Positions 8,315 to 17,589 of a DNA stretch of 64,000 nt are shown one piece after another. This DNA is from Aeromicrobium sp. Leaf350 (GTDB lineage Bacteria; Actinomycetota; Actinomycetes; Propionibacteriales; Nocardioidaceae). Position numbers and translations under genes: made by a program. Where the stretch lies: the NCBI RefSeq assembly GCF_916858655.1, contig NZ_CAKASL010000001.1, positions 310,001 to 374,000 of the forward strand. The letters are read 5' to 3'. The notes under the pieces are model-generated. The model did not search any database, had not been told where the DNA came from, and worked only from the letters and a program-made list of their open reading frames with translations. Within the stretch, counting starts at the first letter, position 1. Every line of letters begins with the position of its first letter.

Positions 8315-9599
8315 TGAGTTGCCTGCCGCCTGCCGCGCGCCAGCGGAGCAGCACGCGGTCCTCGTCGAAGTAGCGGCCAACGACGCCTCGACGGACGCGC
8401 AGGCTCTCCAACTGCGTCAGCAGAATCTCACGCCTCGCCGTGTCGCTGGTTCCGACGGCAGCCCAGTGAGCCGCCACGGTGGAGCTGCCAAGTGGCTCTG
8501 CCCCGCGCTCGGCCAGGAGCCGGTCGACAAGGTACGGGTCGAAGGACGACCGGCTCATGGTCTGACGACAGGTTGGGCAGTAGAGAACGGGCCGCTTCTG
8601 GTTGGTGCCCCGGCAGAGGAACACGTCGCAGTCGTCGCACCTGACGAGGCGTGAAAGGAAGGGGCTCGTGGGCACCCGCTCACTCCGTTTCCTGGCCTGC
8701 GGAGTGCTGCGCGCGTCGAGCAGGTTCTGAAGAACAGTGAACTGCTCAGCGTTGATAACCGCCAAGGCGTCGTTGACGACTGGCTCGCCATCCTCGTCGC
8801 GGAAGACCGCGAGCGGGTCAGCTCGCTTCGCACTCTTTGGGCGACCCGGATTGTGCGGCGTCATTCCCGCAAGCACCGGGTTTCGGAGGATGCCCTCCAC
8901 AGTCTGCCGATTCCATGCGGTCGCGCCGGACTTCCTGCGGGCGAGCGAGCCAGCGGGCAGCGGCGCGCCAGCGGCTGTCAGCCAAGTCGTGATGGCATTG
9001 ACAGTCGCACCACCAAGTGCCTTGGCGACCATCTCGGCCAACCAGGGCTGGCGTTCGGGGTCTTTGACGAGCACCCAGCCGGGACCGGCTGGATTCTCAG
9101 CGGACTTATAACCGTAGGGAACACCGCCGCCAGCCCAGCGACCGTCCTTCAAGAGCTGCGCCCGCGCCGCTCTGACACGAGCCCGGATCGCCTCAGCCTC
9201 CATCTCGCCGAAGACGGCGAGCATCACCGCGAAAGCACGGCCCTGCGGACTGGTCATGTCGATGGGGTCCTCCACTGCAACCAGCCCAGCACCTCGTTTC
9301 TGGAGCGCCTCATCGGCGTGGAGGAAGTCGAGAACGCGCCGGGCAAGCCGGTCGACCTTCCAGATGACGACCGCGTCGAAGTCTGTCGCGGCGAGGAGAG
9401 ACGCCCAGCCGTTGCGGTCCTCGGGACGGCTGGCGGTGGCAGAGACCCCATCGTCGATGAATTCGCCCACCACCTCCCACCCTCGGGCCTCGGCGTACCG
9501 GCGACATGACAGAAGCTGGCGGGCGATTGAAACGGACTCTTCCTTGGTGACGCTGAGCCTTGCATAGAGCACGCAGCGCCGTTCTTGATGTGTATTCAT
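8301..9599 (-). CDS. Large serine recombinase
   Basis: This 432-residue recombinase has the resolvase/invertase catalytic domain at the N-terminus: YARLS places the nucleophile at Ser16, then DDGVSATASRPE (49-60) and VVIWKVDRLAR (77-87) with the conserved arginines. A recombinase domain (about 150-300) and a zinc ribbon (RCDDCD and CPTC, about 320-345) follow, as in phage and transposon large serine integrases. The start at 9599 lies directly beside the partial methyltransferase copy that begins near 9648. This is where such enzymes usually keep their attachment site. It could have inserted the local module, or could invert the neighbouring methyltransferase 3' ends. Serine integrases normally act in one direction without a directionality factor. 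Confidence 0.93.
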   Translation of the reverse strand: MNTHQERRCVLYARLSVTKEESVSIARQLLSCRRYAEARGWEVVGEFIDDGVSATASRPEDRNGWASLLAATDFDAVVIWKVDRLARRVLDFLHADEALQKRGAGLVAVEDPIDMTSPQGRAFAVMLAVFGEMEAEAIRARVRAARAQLLKDGRWAGGGVPYGYKSAENPAGPGWVLVKDPERQPWLAEMVAKALGGATVNAITTWLTAAGAPLPAGSLARRKSGATAWNRQTVEGILRNPVLAGMTPHNPGRPKSAKRADPLAVFRDEDGEPVVNDALAVINAEQFTVLQNLLDARSTPQARKRSERVPTSPFLSRLVRCDDCDVFLCRGTNQKRPVLYCPTCRQTMSRSSFDPYLVDRLLAERGAEPLGSSTVAAHWAAVGTSDTARREILLTQLESLRVRRGVVGRYFDEDRVLLRWRAAGGRQLTRQR

Positions 9600-9748
9600 A
9601 GGCTCCAGCCCATCGGAGAGGCCGCGGCATCCCTCTACCGAGGTGCCTCATCGCGCGTGTCAGCAAGACGGTCATGCCCCTCAGGGTCGCCACGGGACAT
9701 GTCTTCAGCGACGCCACTGAGGTCTTCGCCTTTTCCAGCTACGGCGAC

Positions 9749-9798
9749 CAGGCAGTCTTGTCATCAAGCCTCCACCAACTCTGGGCGATCACCTACGG
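9749..9798 (+). repeat. Inverted repeat A, copy in the silent cassette
   Basis: This 50-bp stretch is repeated in reverse complement at 10746-10795 inside the intact drmMI, with one mismatch (position 9772). Codons that are uncommon in this genome (TTG, TCA, TCA) are identical in both copies, beyond what protein conservation requires. That suggests recent exchange or a maintained recombination substrate. Confidence 0.85.
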
Positions 9799-9923
9799 GT
9801 CCGGAATGCGCAACGACCCCCGCTACACGCCGTCCGATGTCTTCGAGACGTTCCCGCGACCAGTCGCCACCACCTTGGTTGAAGAGGCCGGACGGTCGCT
9901 TGACCACTTTCGGCGCGATGTCA

Positions 9924-9972
9924 TGCTTCGTCGCAACCTTGGACTCACCAAGCTTTACAACCTTGTCAATGA
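9924..9972 (+). repeat. Inverted repeat B, copy in the silent cassette
   Basis: This 49-bp stretch matches the reverse complement of 10572-10620 in drmMI with one mismatch (position 9955). It encodes the LRRNLGLTKLYNLVND block. With repeat A it flanks divergent sequence, giving a patchwork of near-identity. Confidence 0.85.
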
Positions 9973-10282
9973 TCCGGAGGTCGCTGGCACGAAGGACCCA
10001 GAGATCGCGGGTATTCGACAGGCTCATGTTGACCTCGACGCTGCTGTCCTGGATGCCTACGGCTGGAATGACTTGGACCCCCAGCATGGCTTTCACGAGT
10101 ACCGGAAGATGCTGCGATGGTCGCTCAGCCCACTCGCCCGGGTAGAGGCTCTTGACCGATTGCTTGAGGAGAATCATCGGCGGAAGAAGAACGAAGGTGC
10201 TGGCGCACCGGCAACGCGTAGTGATGGCGCCGGCGCCGAGGCCGCGACGCTCTTCGATTAGCTCCATCAAGCTGCTGCACGC

Positions 10283-13200
10283 TCAGAACGCATCGAACAG
10301 AGTGCCTTCGTCGGTCGCGAGCCCGTTCGCTTTCGATCCGCTGGACTTGGAGAGCGCCGCTGCCGCCCGTGCATGGTTCTCGAGCAGAAGCCGATCCAAC
10401 AGCTCAGTGCGAACCTCGGGACTCGGCCCCCAGCGATTCTCTTGGCGGTAGGTGTGGAAGCCATGCCGGGTCGACAGATCGGACCAGTGAAACGCGGCCA
10501 TGACCGCCTCGTCAACCTCAAAGTGAATCATGCGCAGACGTTCGACGTCGGCGTCTCCGGTGACCATCGAGTCATTGACAAGGTTGTAGAGCTTGGTGAG
10601 TCCAAGGTTGCGACGAAGCACAATCTCCTTCCTCTCGTCCTCAAGGACGCGGCCGATGGAGGTCAGTCGGTCTGTTGCTGACGGTCGCGGGAACGTCTCA
10701 AAGACGTCTGAGGGCGTGTAGCGAATCCGGGTCTCCAGCGTAGATCCGTAGGTGATCGCCCAGAGTTGGTGAAGGCTTGATGACAAGACTGCCTGCTCGC
10801 TGTAGTCGGCAGTCGCGAAGACGTCGAGTGCGTTGCTGAACACCTGTCCCGTCGGAACGCGGACAGGCATCACAGACTTGCTGGTACAAGCGATGACCAA
10901 CACTTCATCCAAGGCTCCGATCGCCTGCCGCATCGCAGCCCGAGGTCGCTCGTACAACCAGAAGTTGTCGCGTAGCTTCGGCGCCAGGAGATTGCGCTCA
11001 GCGCGCACTGCCTCGGACACACGCGCAAACGGGAGCTGGAAGCCGGATGCAGCGGTCTGATCTAGGCCGGTGAAGTCGATGACCCATCGGGAAGCCGACG
11101 CGTCTGGTCTGGAGTTGAGGTCGTCGCCGTTCAGGTAAGGAAACAGGACGTCGCGATTGGCGGGATCCGACGCGATCCACTCCGCTGCCTCACCCGACTC
11201 GATGATGAAGCCAGTGCCTCGCAGTTTGCATCCCTCGAAGGCGATGCCCTTGTTCTCGCCTAGTTGGTGGGGCAGCCCATCAACGCGACCGGCAGCTTCG
11301 AGGAGGGTTGAAATGCGTTTGACGGGCGTGCCGTTGGCGATTCGGGAGGCGATCTCGGCGACTGATCCACGGGTGCCCCAGACGGCCGCAAACTCGAGGT
11401 TGGCACTTGCAGACGGCCACGACTGGGACTGAATCGCTCGGGCGATCGTGAACCCGGCAGCGACCATCGTGTCGAGACCGACCTCGCGACTCTCCCCTTG
11501 CGCAACGCTGTTGGTCGCGATCAGTCCAAGTGTCCCGTTCGCCTGCAAGAGCCCGGTGGCACGCAAGAAGAAGTAGGCAACGAGATCCGCGTTGCCGCGT
11601 CGACCTGCGATGGTGTTGACGAACCAGTCACGAATGTTCGTCCCCATCGCCCCAGTGAGCTTGCTTCCGCCAAGGAACGGCGGGTTGCCGATGACGGCGT
11701 CGAAGCCGCCGTTGTCGATGATGACGTCCGGCGCCTCGATTACCCAGTGGAGGGGCTGCCACCGCTCGTAGTCAGTCACGACTGTTGGTGTCAGACCGGA
11801 ATCGATCAGAGAAGTGAGGAACGCGCCGTCGGCCTCCCCCTTGTCCGGGTATGCCTTGCCGACCGCGATGCGCAGGTTGTCGTACGCCTCGTTGAGCGCC
11901 CTGCCGGGCTTGCCGCCCTGAGCCAGACCGACCGCCACCACTCCGTTCGCGATCTGGCGTAGGTCCGACGTGACTTGGCGGAAGTCAAGGAGTTGACGCC
12001 GCTTGGCGGCGCTGGTGCGAGCCGGGTCGTTCTCGTTGATCTCGTTGAGTAGCGTGCGGCGCAGTTCCTTGGCCCGGTCGATGATGGAGTCGATGTCGAC
12101 GTCGTAGGCGTAGTAGCCCGCCATCTCCGTCTTGACCTTCGGGTCGATGTGGAGGCGACGCAATTGGTTAAGGTCGGTGACACCGAGCAGCGAGTTGCCG
12201 AGGAAGACCTTGTCGTCGACGAAGGAGAATGGCAGGTCTCGGTCGAGGGAGACGAGCCAGAGCGAGAGCTTGCACATCTCGACTGCCATGTCGTTGATAT
12301 CGGCTCCGTAGAGGCAGTTGGCAACGACCTGGCGGATAGCGCGGGTGTAGAGGTCCTTTCGGACTCCGTTGCGTGGGTCCTCGCCGGTCCATGCCTCGAC
12401 GACGCGCTCGGAAAGGTAGCGGGCGGCAGCCACGAGAAACGCGCCGGACCCGCACGCGATGTCGGCGACCTTGAGGCTCAGCAGTTCGTCGGAGGACTTG
12501 AGCTTCCACTCCTTCGTATTGGCTGTCTGGTGGGGACCTGGCGAGTAGCAGAGGGGCTGGAGCGCGTGGAGTACGACGTCTTCGGCGAGTGACTTGGGTG
12601 TGTAGTGCGCGCCAGCGTTCTTGCGGGACGGGGTCTCTCTAACGGTGAGACCGCCGCCGAGTACGACGAAGGGTCGCTGGCGCAGGTCAAGCCGGACCAG
12701 GCCGAGCCACGGCAGCACTCGGTCACGCAGTTCGAGGTCGTCACCGACAGCCTGAGTCAGTGCGCTGACGATGCTCGGCTCGACCTCCGCGCTGAGGGCC
12801 TTAGCGATGGCCGCCGCCGACGACGGCTTAGCCGAGGGCTGGTCGCCCTCGACGAAGGCGCGGATTGCCGCGGCGAGCTTCTTCGGGTCGGTGTGCTCGG
12901 CAGCCAGCTCTTCGAGTTTCGCGAGGGGGATTTCTGGCTCTTCGCCGAGGGTGCCTTTCAGGCCGACAGTGACTTCGTCGGCGATCGCGGCTGTGTAGCC
13001 GAGCAGACCCTCGTAGATGTAGCCGATCTGCTCAACATCGATGTCGCGGAAGGAAATGCGACGGGCTTCGCCCTTGATGTCTGCGACCTGGACTGAGCGC
13101 AGGACGTGAAGCATCACGCGGTCGGAGACCGTGATGGCGAGCGCCCCCTGCTCGTTGGTGTCGGTGAGGAACGGGAAGCGGGCCGGGTCGAACAGTGAGC

Positions 13201-14359
13201 CACCGTAGGCCGGCATCCGAAGGCTCTCGAAGCTCGCGCCTTGGTAGAGGGCCTGGCTGGTGGCCAGGAGCCGGTGCCAGGTGAGCGAGGTCGCGTCGAG
13301 AGCTTCCTCGCTCTCTTCGGTCTCACGCGCGATGAGGCGTTCCAGTTCGCCGGCAATGCCGTACCCCTGCTCGAACAGCTCACCCGAAGGCAGCAGTCCG
13401 CGCTCCTCGGCGAAGAGAAGGAAGACAGCGCGCATCATCACCGTGACGGCAGCCTCGTAGCTGGCGTGGGTGCGCCCGTTCGAGTCAGCCGGTGGGAGCG
13501 GGTCGGGCAGACCACGGCGCTGCGCGTCCGCGGCGGATTCGGAAAAGGACTGGATGAGCAGTTCTACGGCACGGCGGACCTGGGCACCGAGGGCTTCGGT
13601 GATCTCCTCAGCCGCGGCGACCGACTCTTCAAACAGGATCGGCAGTCGCTCGCAGGGGTCGCCGCCGATGAGGTGCTGGCGCCCGATGAGGGCGAAGAAG
13701 GAGTCGCGGGTGCGGGGTTCTTCGATCCACGTCAGGGCGTCGACGATGCCGGAGGCAGCCATAGCGCCTTCTCGGGCGCATACGAGTCCCCACCAACGGC
13801 CGTCGGTGACGATTCCGATCGGAATCTTGTTCTCGCGGAGCATCACCTCGACGCGGTCGATGGGGTTGGCCGCCCACAGGTCACCGGGGGTCTGGCGCAG
13901 CGAGTCGACGGAGTCGATGACGTGCACGATCGCGCCGATGCCGTCAGCGCCGTTGAGTGACGCATGAGCTCGGACCGTCACCGCACGGTTCGGCGATTGC
14001 GCTTCAACCCCGGGGCCCTGCCGCCACGTGAGGGACTCGGCCCACCCGGCGACGTCACGCAGGATCGTCTCGACCCACTTGTCACGGGCGACGCGGTAGG
14101 CATCCTGTGCGCTCTCGGAGTCAGGGGTGCGGTCGAGAGACTCCCACGCGCCCTCGAAGTCCTTGCGAGCATCGACGAGGGCTGCCTTGCGCTCGTCAGC
14201 AAGGCTCGGCATCCCTTGGGGCCAGACCCGCTTCAGCGGCGGGATGGCAAGAAACGGACCTTCTGTGTCGACTAGTTCGAGCCAGGCGCGGTGCTGGTCC
14301 GTCACGTTGATGGGCTTGCTGCCACGGGCGGCGGTGTTGGTCTTTGCGCGTGCCATCAC
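10283..14359 (-). CDS. drmMI: DrmMI, N6-adenine DNA methyltransferase of class 1 DISARM
   Basis: This 1358-residue protein methylates host DNA so that DISARM spares it. The SAM-binding motif VADIACGSGAFLVAAA lies near 630 and the catalytic amino-methylase motif NPPF near 890 (VIGNPPFLGGSKL). An N-terminal region of about 600 residues and a C-terminal target-recognition region surround the catalytic core, as in type IIG/PglX-like enzymes. Translation starts at GTG 14359 or ATG 14356, overlapping the drmD stop (GTGATG), so drmD and drmMI are coupled. The last ~200 residues are homologous to the inverted cassette at 9648-10261. In canonical operons drmA follows immediately, but here the recombinase module intervenes. 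Confidence 0.93.
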   Translation of the reverse strand: MMARAKTNTAARGSKPINVTDQHRAWLELVDTEGPFLAIPPLKRVWPQGMPSLADERKAALVDARKDFEGAWESLDRTPDSESAQDAYRVARDKWVETILRDVAGWAESLTWRQGPGVEAQSPNRAVTVRAHASLNGADGIGAIVHVIDSVDSLRQTPGDLWAANPIDRVEVMLRENKIPIGIVTDGRWWGLVCAREGAMAASGIVDALTWIEEPRTRDSFFALIGRQHLIGGDPCERLPILFEESVAAAEEITEALGAQVRRAVELLIQSFSESAADAQRRGLPDPLPPADSNGRTHASYEAAVTVMMRAVFLLFAEERGLLPSGELFEQGYGIAGELERLIARETEESEEALDATSLTWHRLLATSQALYQGASFESLRMPAYGGSLFDPARFPFLTDTNEQGALAITVSDRVMLHVLRSVQVADIKGEARRISFRDIDVEQIGYIYEGLLGYTAAIADEVTVGLKGTLGEEPEIPLAKLEELAAEHTDPKKLAAAIRAFVEGDQPSAKPSSAAAIAKALSAEVEPSIVSALTQAVGDDLELRDRVLPWLGLVRLDLRQRPFVVLGGGLTVRETPSRKNAGAHYTPKSLAEDVVLHALQPLCYSPGPHQTANTKEWKLKSSDELLSLKVADIACGSGAFLVAAARYLSERVVEAWTGEDPRNGVRKDLYTRAIRQVVANCLYGADINDMAVEMCKLSLWLVSLDRDLPFSFVDDKVFLGNSLLGVTDLNQLRRLHIDPKVKTEMAGYYAYDVDIDSIIDRAKELRRTLLNEINENDPARTSAAKRRQLLDFRQVTSDLRQIANGVVAVGLAQGGKPGRALNEAYDNLRIAVGKAYPDKGEADGAFLTSLIDSGLTPTVVTDYERWQPLHWVIEAPDVIIDNGGFDAVIGNPPFLGGSKLTGAMGTNIRDWFVNTIAGRRGNADLVAYFFLRATGLLQANGTLGLIATNSVAQGESREVGLDTMVAAGFTIARAIQSQSWPSASANLEFAAVWGTRGSVAEIASRIANGTPVKRISTLLEAAGRVDGLPHQLGENKGIAFEGCKLRGTGFIIESGEAAEWIASDPANRDVLFPYLNGDDLNSRPDASASRWVIDFTGLDQTAASGFQLPFARVSEAVRAERNLLAPKLRDNFWLYERPRAAMRQAIGALDEVLVIACTSKSVMPVRVPTGQVFSNALDVFATADYSEQAVLSSSLHQLWAITYGSTLETRIRYTPSDVFETFPRPSATDRLTSIGRVLEDERKEIVLRRNLGLTKLYNLVNDSMVTGDADVERLRMIHFEVDEAVMAAFHWSDLSTRHGFHTYRQENRWGPSPEVRTELLDRLLLENHARAAAALSKSSGSKANGLATDEGTLFDAF
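10572..10620 (-). repeat. Inverted repeat B, copy inside drmMI
   Basis: This is the reverse-complement partner of 9924-9972 (49 bp, one mismatch). It lies in the 3' part of the intact methyltransferase gene. Recombination between the two copies would invert about 0.6 kb and exchange the gene ends in frame. Confidence 0.85.
10746..10795 (-). repeat. Inverted repeat A, copy inside drmMI
   Basis: This is the reverse-complement partner of 9749-9798 (50 bp, one mismatch), with 947 bp between the two copies. Crossing over here would replace roughly the last 150 codons of drmMI with those of the silent cassette. Confidence 0.85.
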
Positions 14360-17300
14360 TCAACCCACCCGTCTGCATCGGCGCGAGTAAGTGCGAACAC
14401 GACAGCCGCTGCGGTGGTGTGAGGCTTCACATCGGCGTAGCGGTCGGTGATGGCGGCGATCTCTCGTGCTTCCTCGTCGTCAAGTTCGTCCAGGCGGCGG
14501 CTCATAGCGTCGATGTCGCGTCTCCATTGGCGCATCTGGTCGGGGTCGGTGAACAACTGCCCCTGGGCCTCGTCCTCCTCCGCCCGGAGCCGTGCGAGCG
14601 AGTCGCGCAGGTTGGCGCGAAACGCCGCAAAGATGTCCTTCGCACGTTGGATGTCAGCGGCTTGGCGTTTGGCGAGTTGCTCGATGACCAGGTCGTGACG
14701 ACGGCCCGCACGGGCTTGCATCGACTCTTCCAGACGCAGGCGCAGCGGTGCGTCAGGGACGTTCCACAGGTCGCAGAGCTGATCGCGGACACGGTCGTCG
14801 GCCACGGAAAGACGCTCGCGGTCGAGTGCCTTGTCGAGAGCGGCTTCAGCCTTCTCTTCGGCCATCGCGCGGCGACCCTTCAACCGGACACCGGCGAGGA
14901 AGACCTCCTCGTGGAGCCGGACACCGCCGCGGCCGACGAGCACCATGCGGGTGACGGCGGCAACGAAGGATTCTTCGAGGTCATCGACCACCACGGCGGT
15001 CACGCGGTTGAGTGGGGAGTCAACACTCCACAGCGAGCGGCGTAGGAGGCGCTGGGCCTTCTGCACGATGGGATGCCCGAGGTGGACGTAGACGAGGTCT
15101 TCCGGCCCAACTTTGTGGTCCTCGTCGAACGCGGCGGGATCGAAGGTAATCGGTCGCAACTCGCCGGGCTTGAGTCGCGTGTCGAGGCCACGCAGCGTGT
15201 CGTGCCAGCCAGTCGTCAGAGTTGGGACGGTGAAGACTTCGGCGTCGGTGTCTTGGGCGAACTCGTGATTCTCGATCAACGGCGCCTGGTGGTTGATCCG
15301 CAAGGCGGTGTCGACCACCCGGCGTAGGTTGGCCGGGTCGAGGTGCATCTCAGTGCGGGACTCGTCGTACCCCTGCTCCAACTGGGTCAGGCGAGCATTG
15401 AGCTCCATGCCGCCGGCGAGAGCGGCGTTGATGGCCTCGTTCGTGTCGACACCCTTGGACTTCGATTTGGTCGGGGCGCGCTTGCCGAAGTGGCCCTGAA
15501 TCTCCTCGCCAACGACCTGGTTGGCGGAGCCGAGGTCATACTCGACCTGAGCGATCTTGCGAGCGATGCGCTCCATGAAGTTCAGGTCGGCGGCGTACGT
15601 CGAGGAGTCGACGACTGGCACGAAGTGGAAGACTTGCGGCTCCTCGGTCTGGCCATACCGGTCGATACGGCCGATGCGCTGTTCGAGGCGCGAGGGGTTG
15701 AACGGGATATCGAAGTTCACGACCCGGTGGCAGTAAGTCTGGAGGTCGATACCTTCACCGGCGGCGTCGGTGGCGAGAAGCACGCGCACGGGCTCGTTGG
15801 TGGGGTCGGCGGTGAACTGCGAACGGATGTACTCGCGCTCATCAGTTGGCGTCGACCCCTGGATGACCGCAAGTCGGTCATCGGTGTAGCCCTTCTGGTT
15901 CAGCACGCGAGTCAACCAGTCGACCGTGTGGGCGTACTCGGTGAAGACCACGACGCGCTCATTGGACCACGTATTGCCAACAGGGCGGCAGACCGCGTCG
16001 AGGAAGCTGATGAGTCGGTCGAGGCGGGAGTCGGCACGGCTCTCGTAGCCCAGGCCCCACTCCATGAGCGTTTCGAGCTGACCCGATTCAGCCGCGACAA
16101 GCGGGTCGGACCCCTTGGACTCGCGCAGTTTTTCTGCCTCGTCCTGCTCCCACAGTCCCTCCTCCTCATCCGACTGGCCCTCGCCGAAGATGTCGTCGTA
16201 CTCGTCGTCGGACAAACCGCGCCCGGCCTTCAAGGCGACGTAGTGACTCAGCGTCATGCCGAACGCGAACGGGCTAGACAAAAATCGCTTCTTCAGAAGC
16301 ATCGTGACAATGTCGCCGCCAGGCTTGGTGCCGTTCTGCTTGGCGCTCTGGGTGACGATGTCGTCGAGCAAGGAGAACATCTGCTGCTCGGAGTCCGACG
16401 GCGTGACGTCGAGGGTGTTGACCTTGCGCTTCTTGAAGCTTTTGCTGGGAAGGTCGGTCTTCAGTCGACGGACGGTGACGTCCTTGAGTGCGGTCGAGTC
16501 GAGGTTCGCGCCGCGAGCGAAGCGCCGGGGGTCGATCATCTCCATCAGCGCGGTGAACGACTCGGGGTGACCGTTGTGGGGGGTCGCGCTCAGAAAAAGA
16601 CGGTGCTCGCACTTCTCGGCGAGTTGGCGGACCGCGACGGTGCGCTGGGTGTCCACCGCGTAGCCGCGCCCACCGGCGATGGCTGAGGGGCTAGACGGCG
16701 CCACGTGATGAGCCTCGTCGACCACCAGGATGTCGAAGGCGTACCGCTTCCCGGTCTTAGGGTTGGTGGCCTGGGTGTAGACGTCGCGGAGCAGACGCTG
16801 GGCGCGGACCTGCGGCAGCCACGCCATGCTGACGATAACGCGCGGGAAGAGCTGAAACGGGTTGGCGTGCAACCCGTGGGTGCGACGCACCTGGGCCATC
16901 AACTCGGAGTTGACGATGGTGAACTCCAGACCGAACTTCTCGCGCATCTCGTCCTGCCACTTCAGCGCGAGGCTGGGCGGGCAAACGATGACGGCGGTGC
17001 GGGCGCGGTGACGAAGGAACAGCTCCTGAATCACCAGGCCGGCCTCGATGGTCTTGCCCAGTCCGACGTCATCGGCGAGTAGGAGGTTCGCGCGAGGTGC
17101 GCCGAGGGCGCGGCGGAGCGGTTCGAGCTGATACGCCTCGACGTTCACGCCCGACCAGAAGGGTGCTTGGTATCGGTTCGGGTCGGCACTGGTCACCGCT
17201 CCCCACCGCATCGCGTCGATGAAGCCTGCGAGTGTGGCCGGCTCATCAAAGGCGTCCGCGTAGATGACGTCCGGGAGTCCCTGCGCGGGTGTGACGGTGT

Positions 17301-17589
17301 GGCCGACCTCCAACTCCCACACGACCGAGAGCTGCTCGCCGAGGCGGTCCTCGTCAAGGGACTGCAAATCGACAACGTGTGACAGCCCCGCGACGAGTTC
17401 ATCGGCCGGGCTTCGCGGCAGGCCCTGTTCCCGCACCGAAGCCACAGCCCAAGTCGATCCGCGAACCTCGACGACTTGGCCGCTTTCGGGAAGCGCAGGC
17501 CGACTAAGAACGGTTGTCGCAGTGTCATCCCCCACGACGTGCACGATAGTCCGCCGACAGCCTGAGCGGACGCGAACGACTCGCATCAC
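14356..17589 (-). CDS. drmD: DrmD, SNF2-type helicase of class 1 DISARM
   Basis: DrmD (1077 residues) is the SNF2-family ATPase that marks class 1 DISARM. The Walker A region is ADDVGLGKTIEAG (172-184), the DEAH box is VVDEAHHV (289-296), and motif III is FLSATPHNGH. The second RecA lobe carries VVVFTEYAH, LLATDAAGEGIDLQ and motif VI QRIGRIDRYGQ (about 600-690). The C-terminal part is helical and charged. The first two codons are GTG ATG (17589, 17586), with no clear Shine-Dalgarno sequence for either. It is the first gene of the drmD-drmMI operon and overlaps drmMI by 1-4 bp. Upstream, the relaxase gene diverges. Motifs are intact. Confidence 0.93.
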   Translation of the reverse strand: MMRVVRVRSGCRRTIVHVVGDDTATTVLSRPALPESGQVVEVRGSTWAVASVREQGLPRSPADELVAGLSHVVDLQSLDEDRLGEQLSVVWELEVGHTVTPAQGLPDVIYADAFDEPATLAGFIDAMRWGAVTSADPNRYQAPFWSGVNVEAYQLEPLRRALGAPRANLLLADDVGLGKTIEAGLVIQELFLRHRARTAVIVCPPSLALKWQDEMREKFGLEFTIVNSELMAQVRRTHGLHANPFQLFPRVIVSMAWLPQVRAQRLLRDVYTQATNPKTGKRYAFDILVVDEAHHVAPSSPSAIAGGRGYAVDTQRTVAVRQLAEKCEHRLFLSATPHNGHPESFTALMEMIDPRRFARGANLDSTALKDVTVRRLKTDLPSKSFKKRKVNTLDVTPSDSEQQMFSLLDDIVTQSAKQNGTKPGGDIVTMLLKKRFLSSPFAFGMTLSHYVALKAGRGLSDDEYDDIFGEGQSDEEEGLWEQDEAEKLRESKGSDPLVAAESGQLETLMEWGLGYESRADSRLDRLISFLDAVCRPVGNTWSNERVVVFTEYAHTVDWLTRVLNQKGYTDDRLAVIQGSTPTDEREYIRSQFTADPTNEPVRVLLATDAAGEGIDLQTYCHRVVNFDIPFNPSRLEQRIGRIDRYGQTEEPQVFHFVPVVDSSTYAADLNFMERIARKIAQVEYDLGSANQVVGEEIQGHFGKRAPTKSKSKGVDTNEAINAALAGGMELNARLTQLEQGYDESRTEMHLDPANLRRVVDTALRINHQAPLIENHEFAQDTDAEVFTVPTLTTGWHDTLRGLDTRLKPGELRPITFDPAAFDEDHKVGPEDLVYVHLGHPIVQKAQRLLRRSLWSVDSPLNRVTAVVVDDLEESFVAAVTRMVLVGRGGVRLHEEVFLAGVRLKGRRAMAEEKAEAALDKALDRERLSVADDRVRDQLCDLWNVPDAPLRLRLEESMQARAGRRHDLVIEQLAKRQAADIQRAKDIFAAFRANLRDSLARLRAEEDEAQGQLFTDPDQMRQWRRDIDAMSRRLDELDDEEAREIAAITDRYADVKPHTTAAAVVFALTRADADGWVE

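Larger units (their letters stand above)
9648..10261 (+). pseudogene. Promoterless 3' copy of a DISARM methyltransferase gene (silent C-terminal cassette)
   Basis: From about 9648 the plus strand encodes sequence homologous to the last ~200 residues of the intact drmMI on the opposite strand; the first ATG is at 9674. Shared blocks include QAVLSSSLHQLWAITYG, RYTPSDVFETFPRP, LRRNLGLTKLYNLVND and a matching HGF-x-YR segment, while the stretches between differ. There is no methyltransferase domain, and homology stops abruptly between 9600 and 9648, just before the recombinase start. Its stop (10259-10261) faces the drmMI stop 21 bp away. It is either a remnant of a second DISARM methylase or, more interestingly, an alternative C-terminus that inversion could bring into frame. 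Confidence 0.8.

Noticed and set aside
9585..10145. Second open frame over the silent methylase cassette
   Set aside because: It shares the DNA but not the reading frame of the drmMI-like protein and is Arg/Ser-rich.
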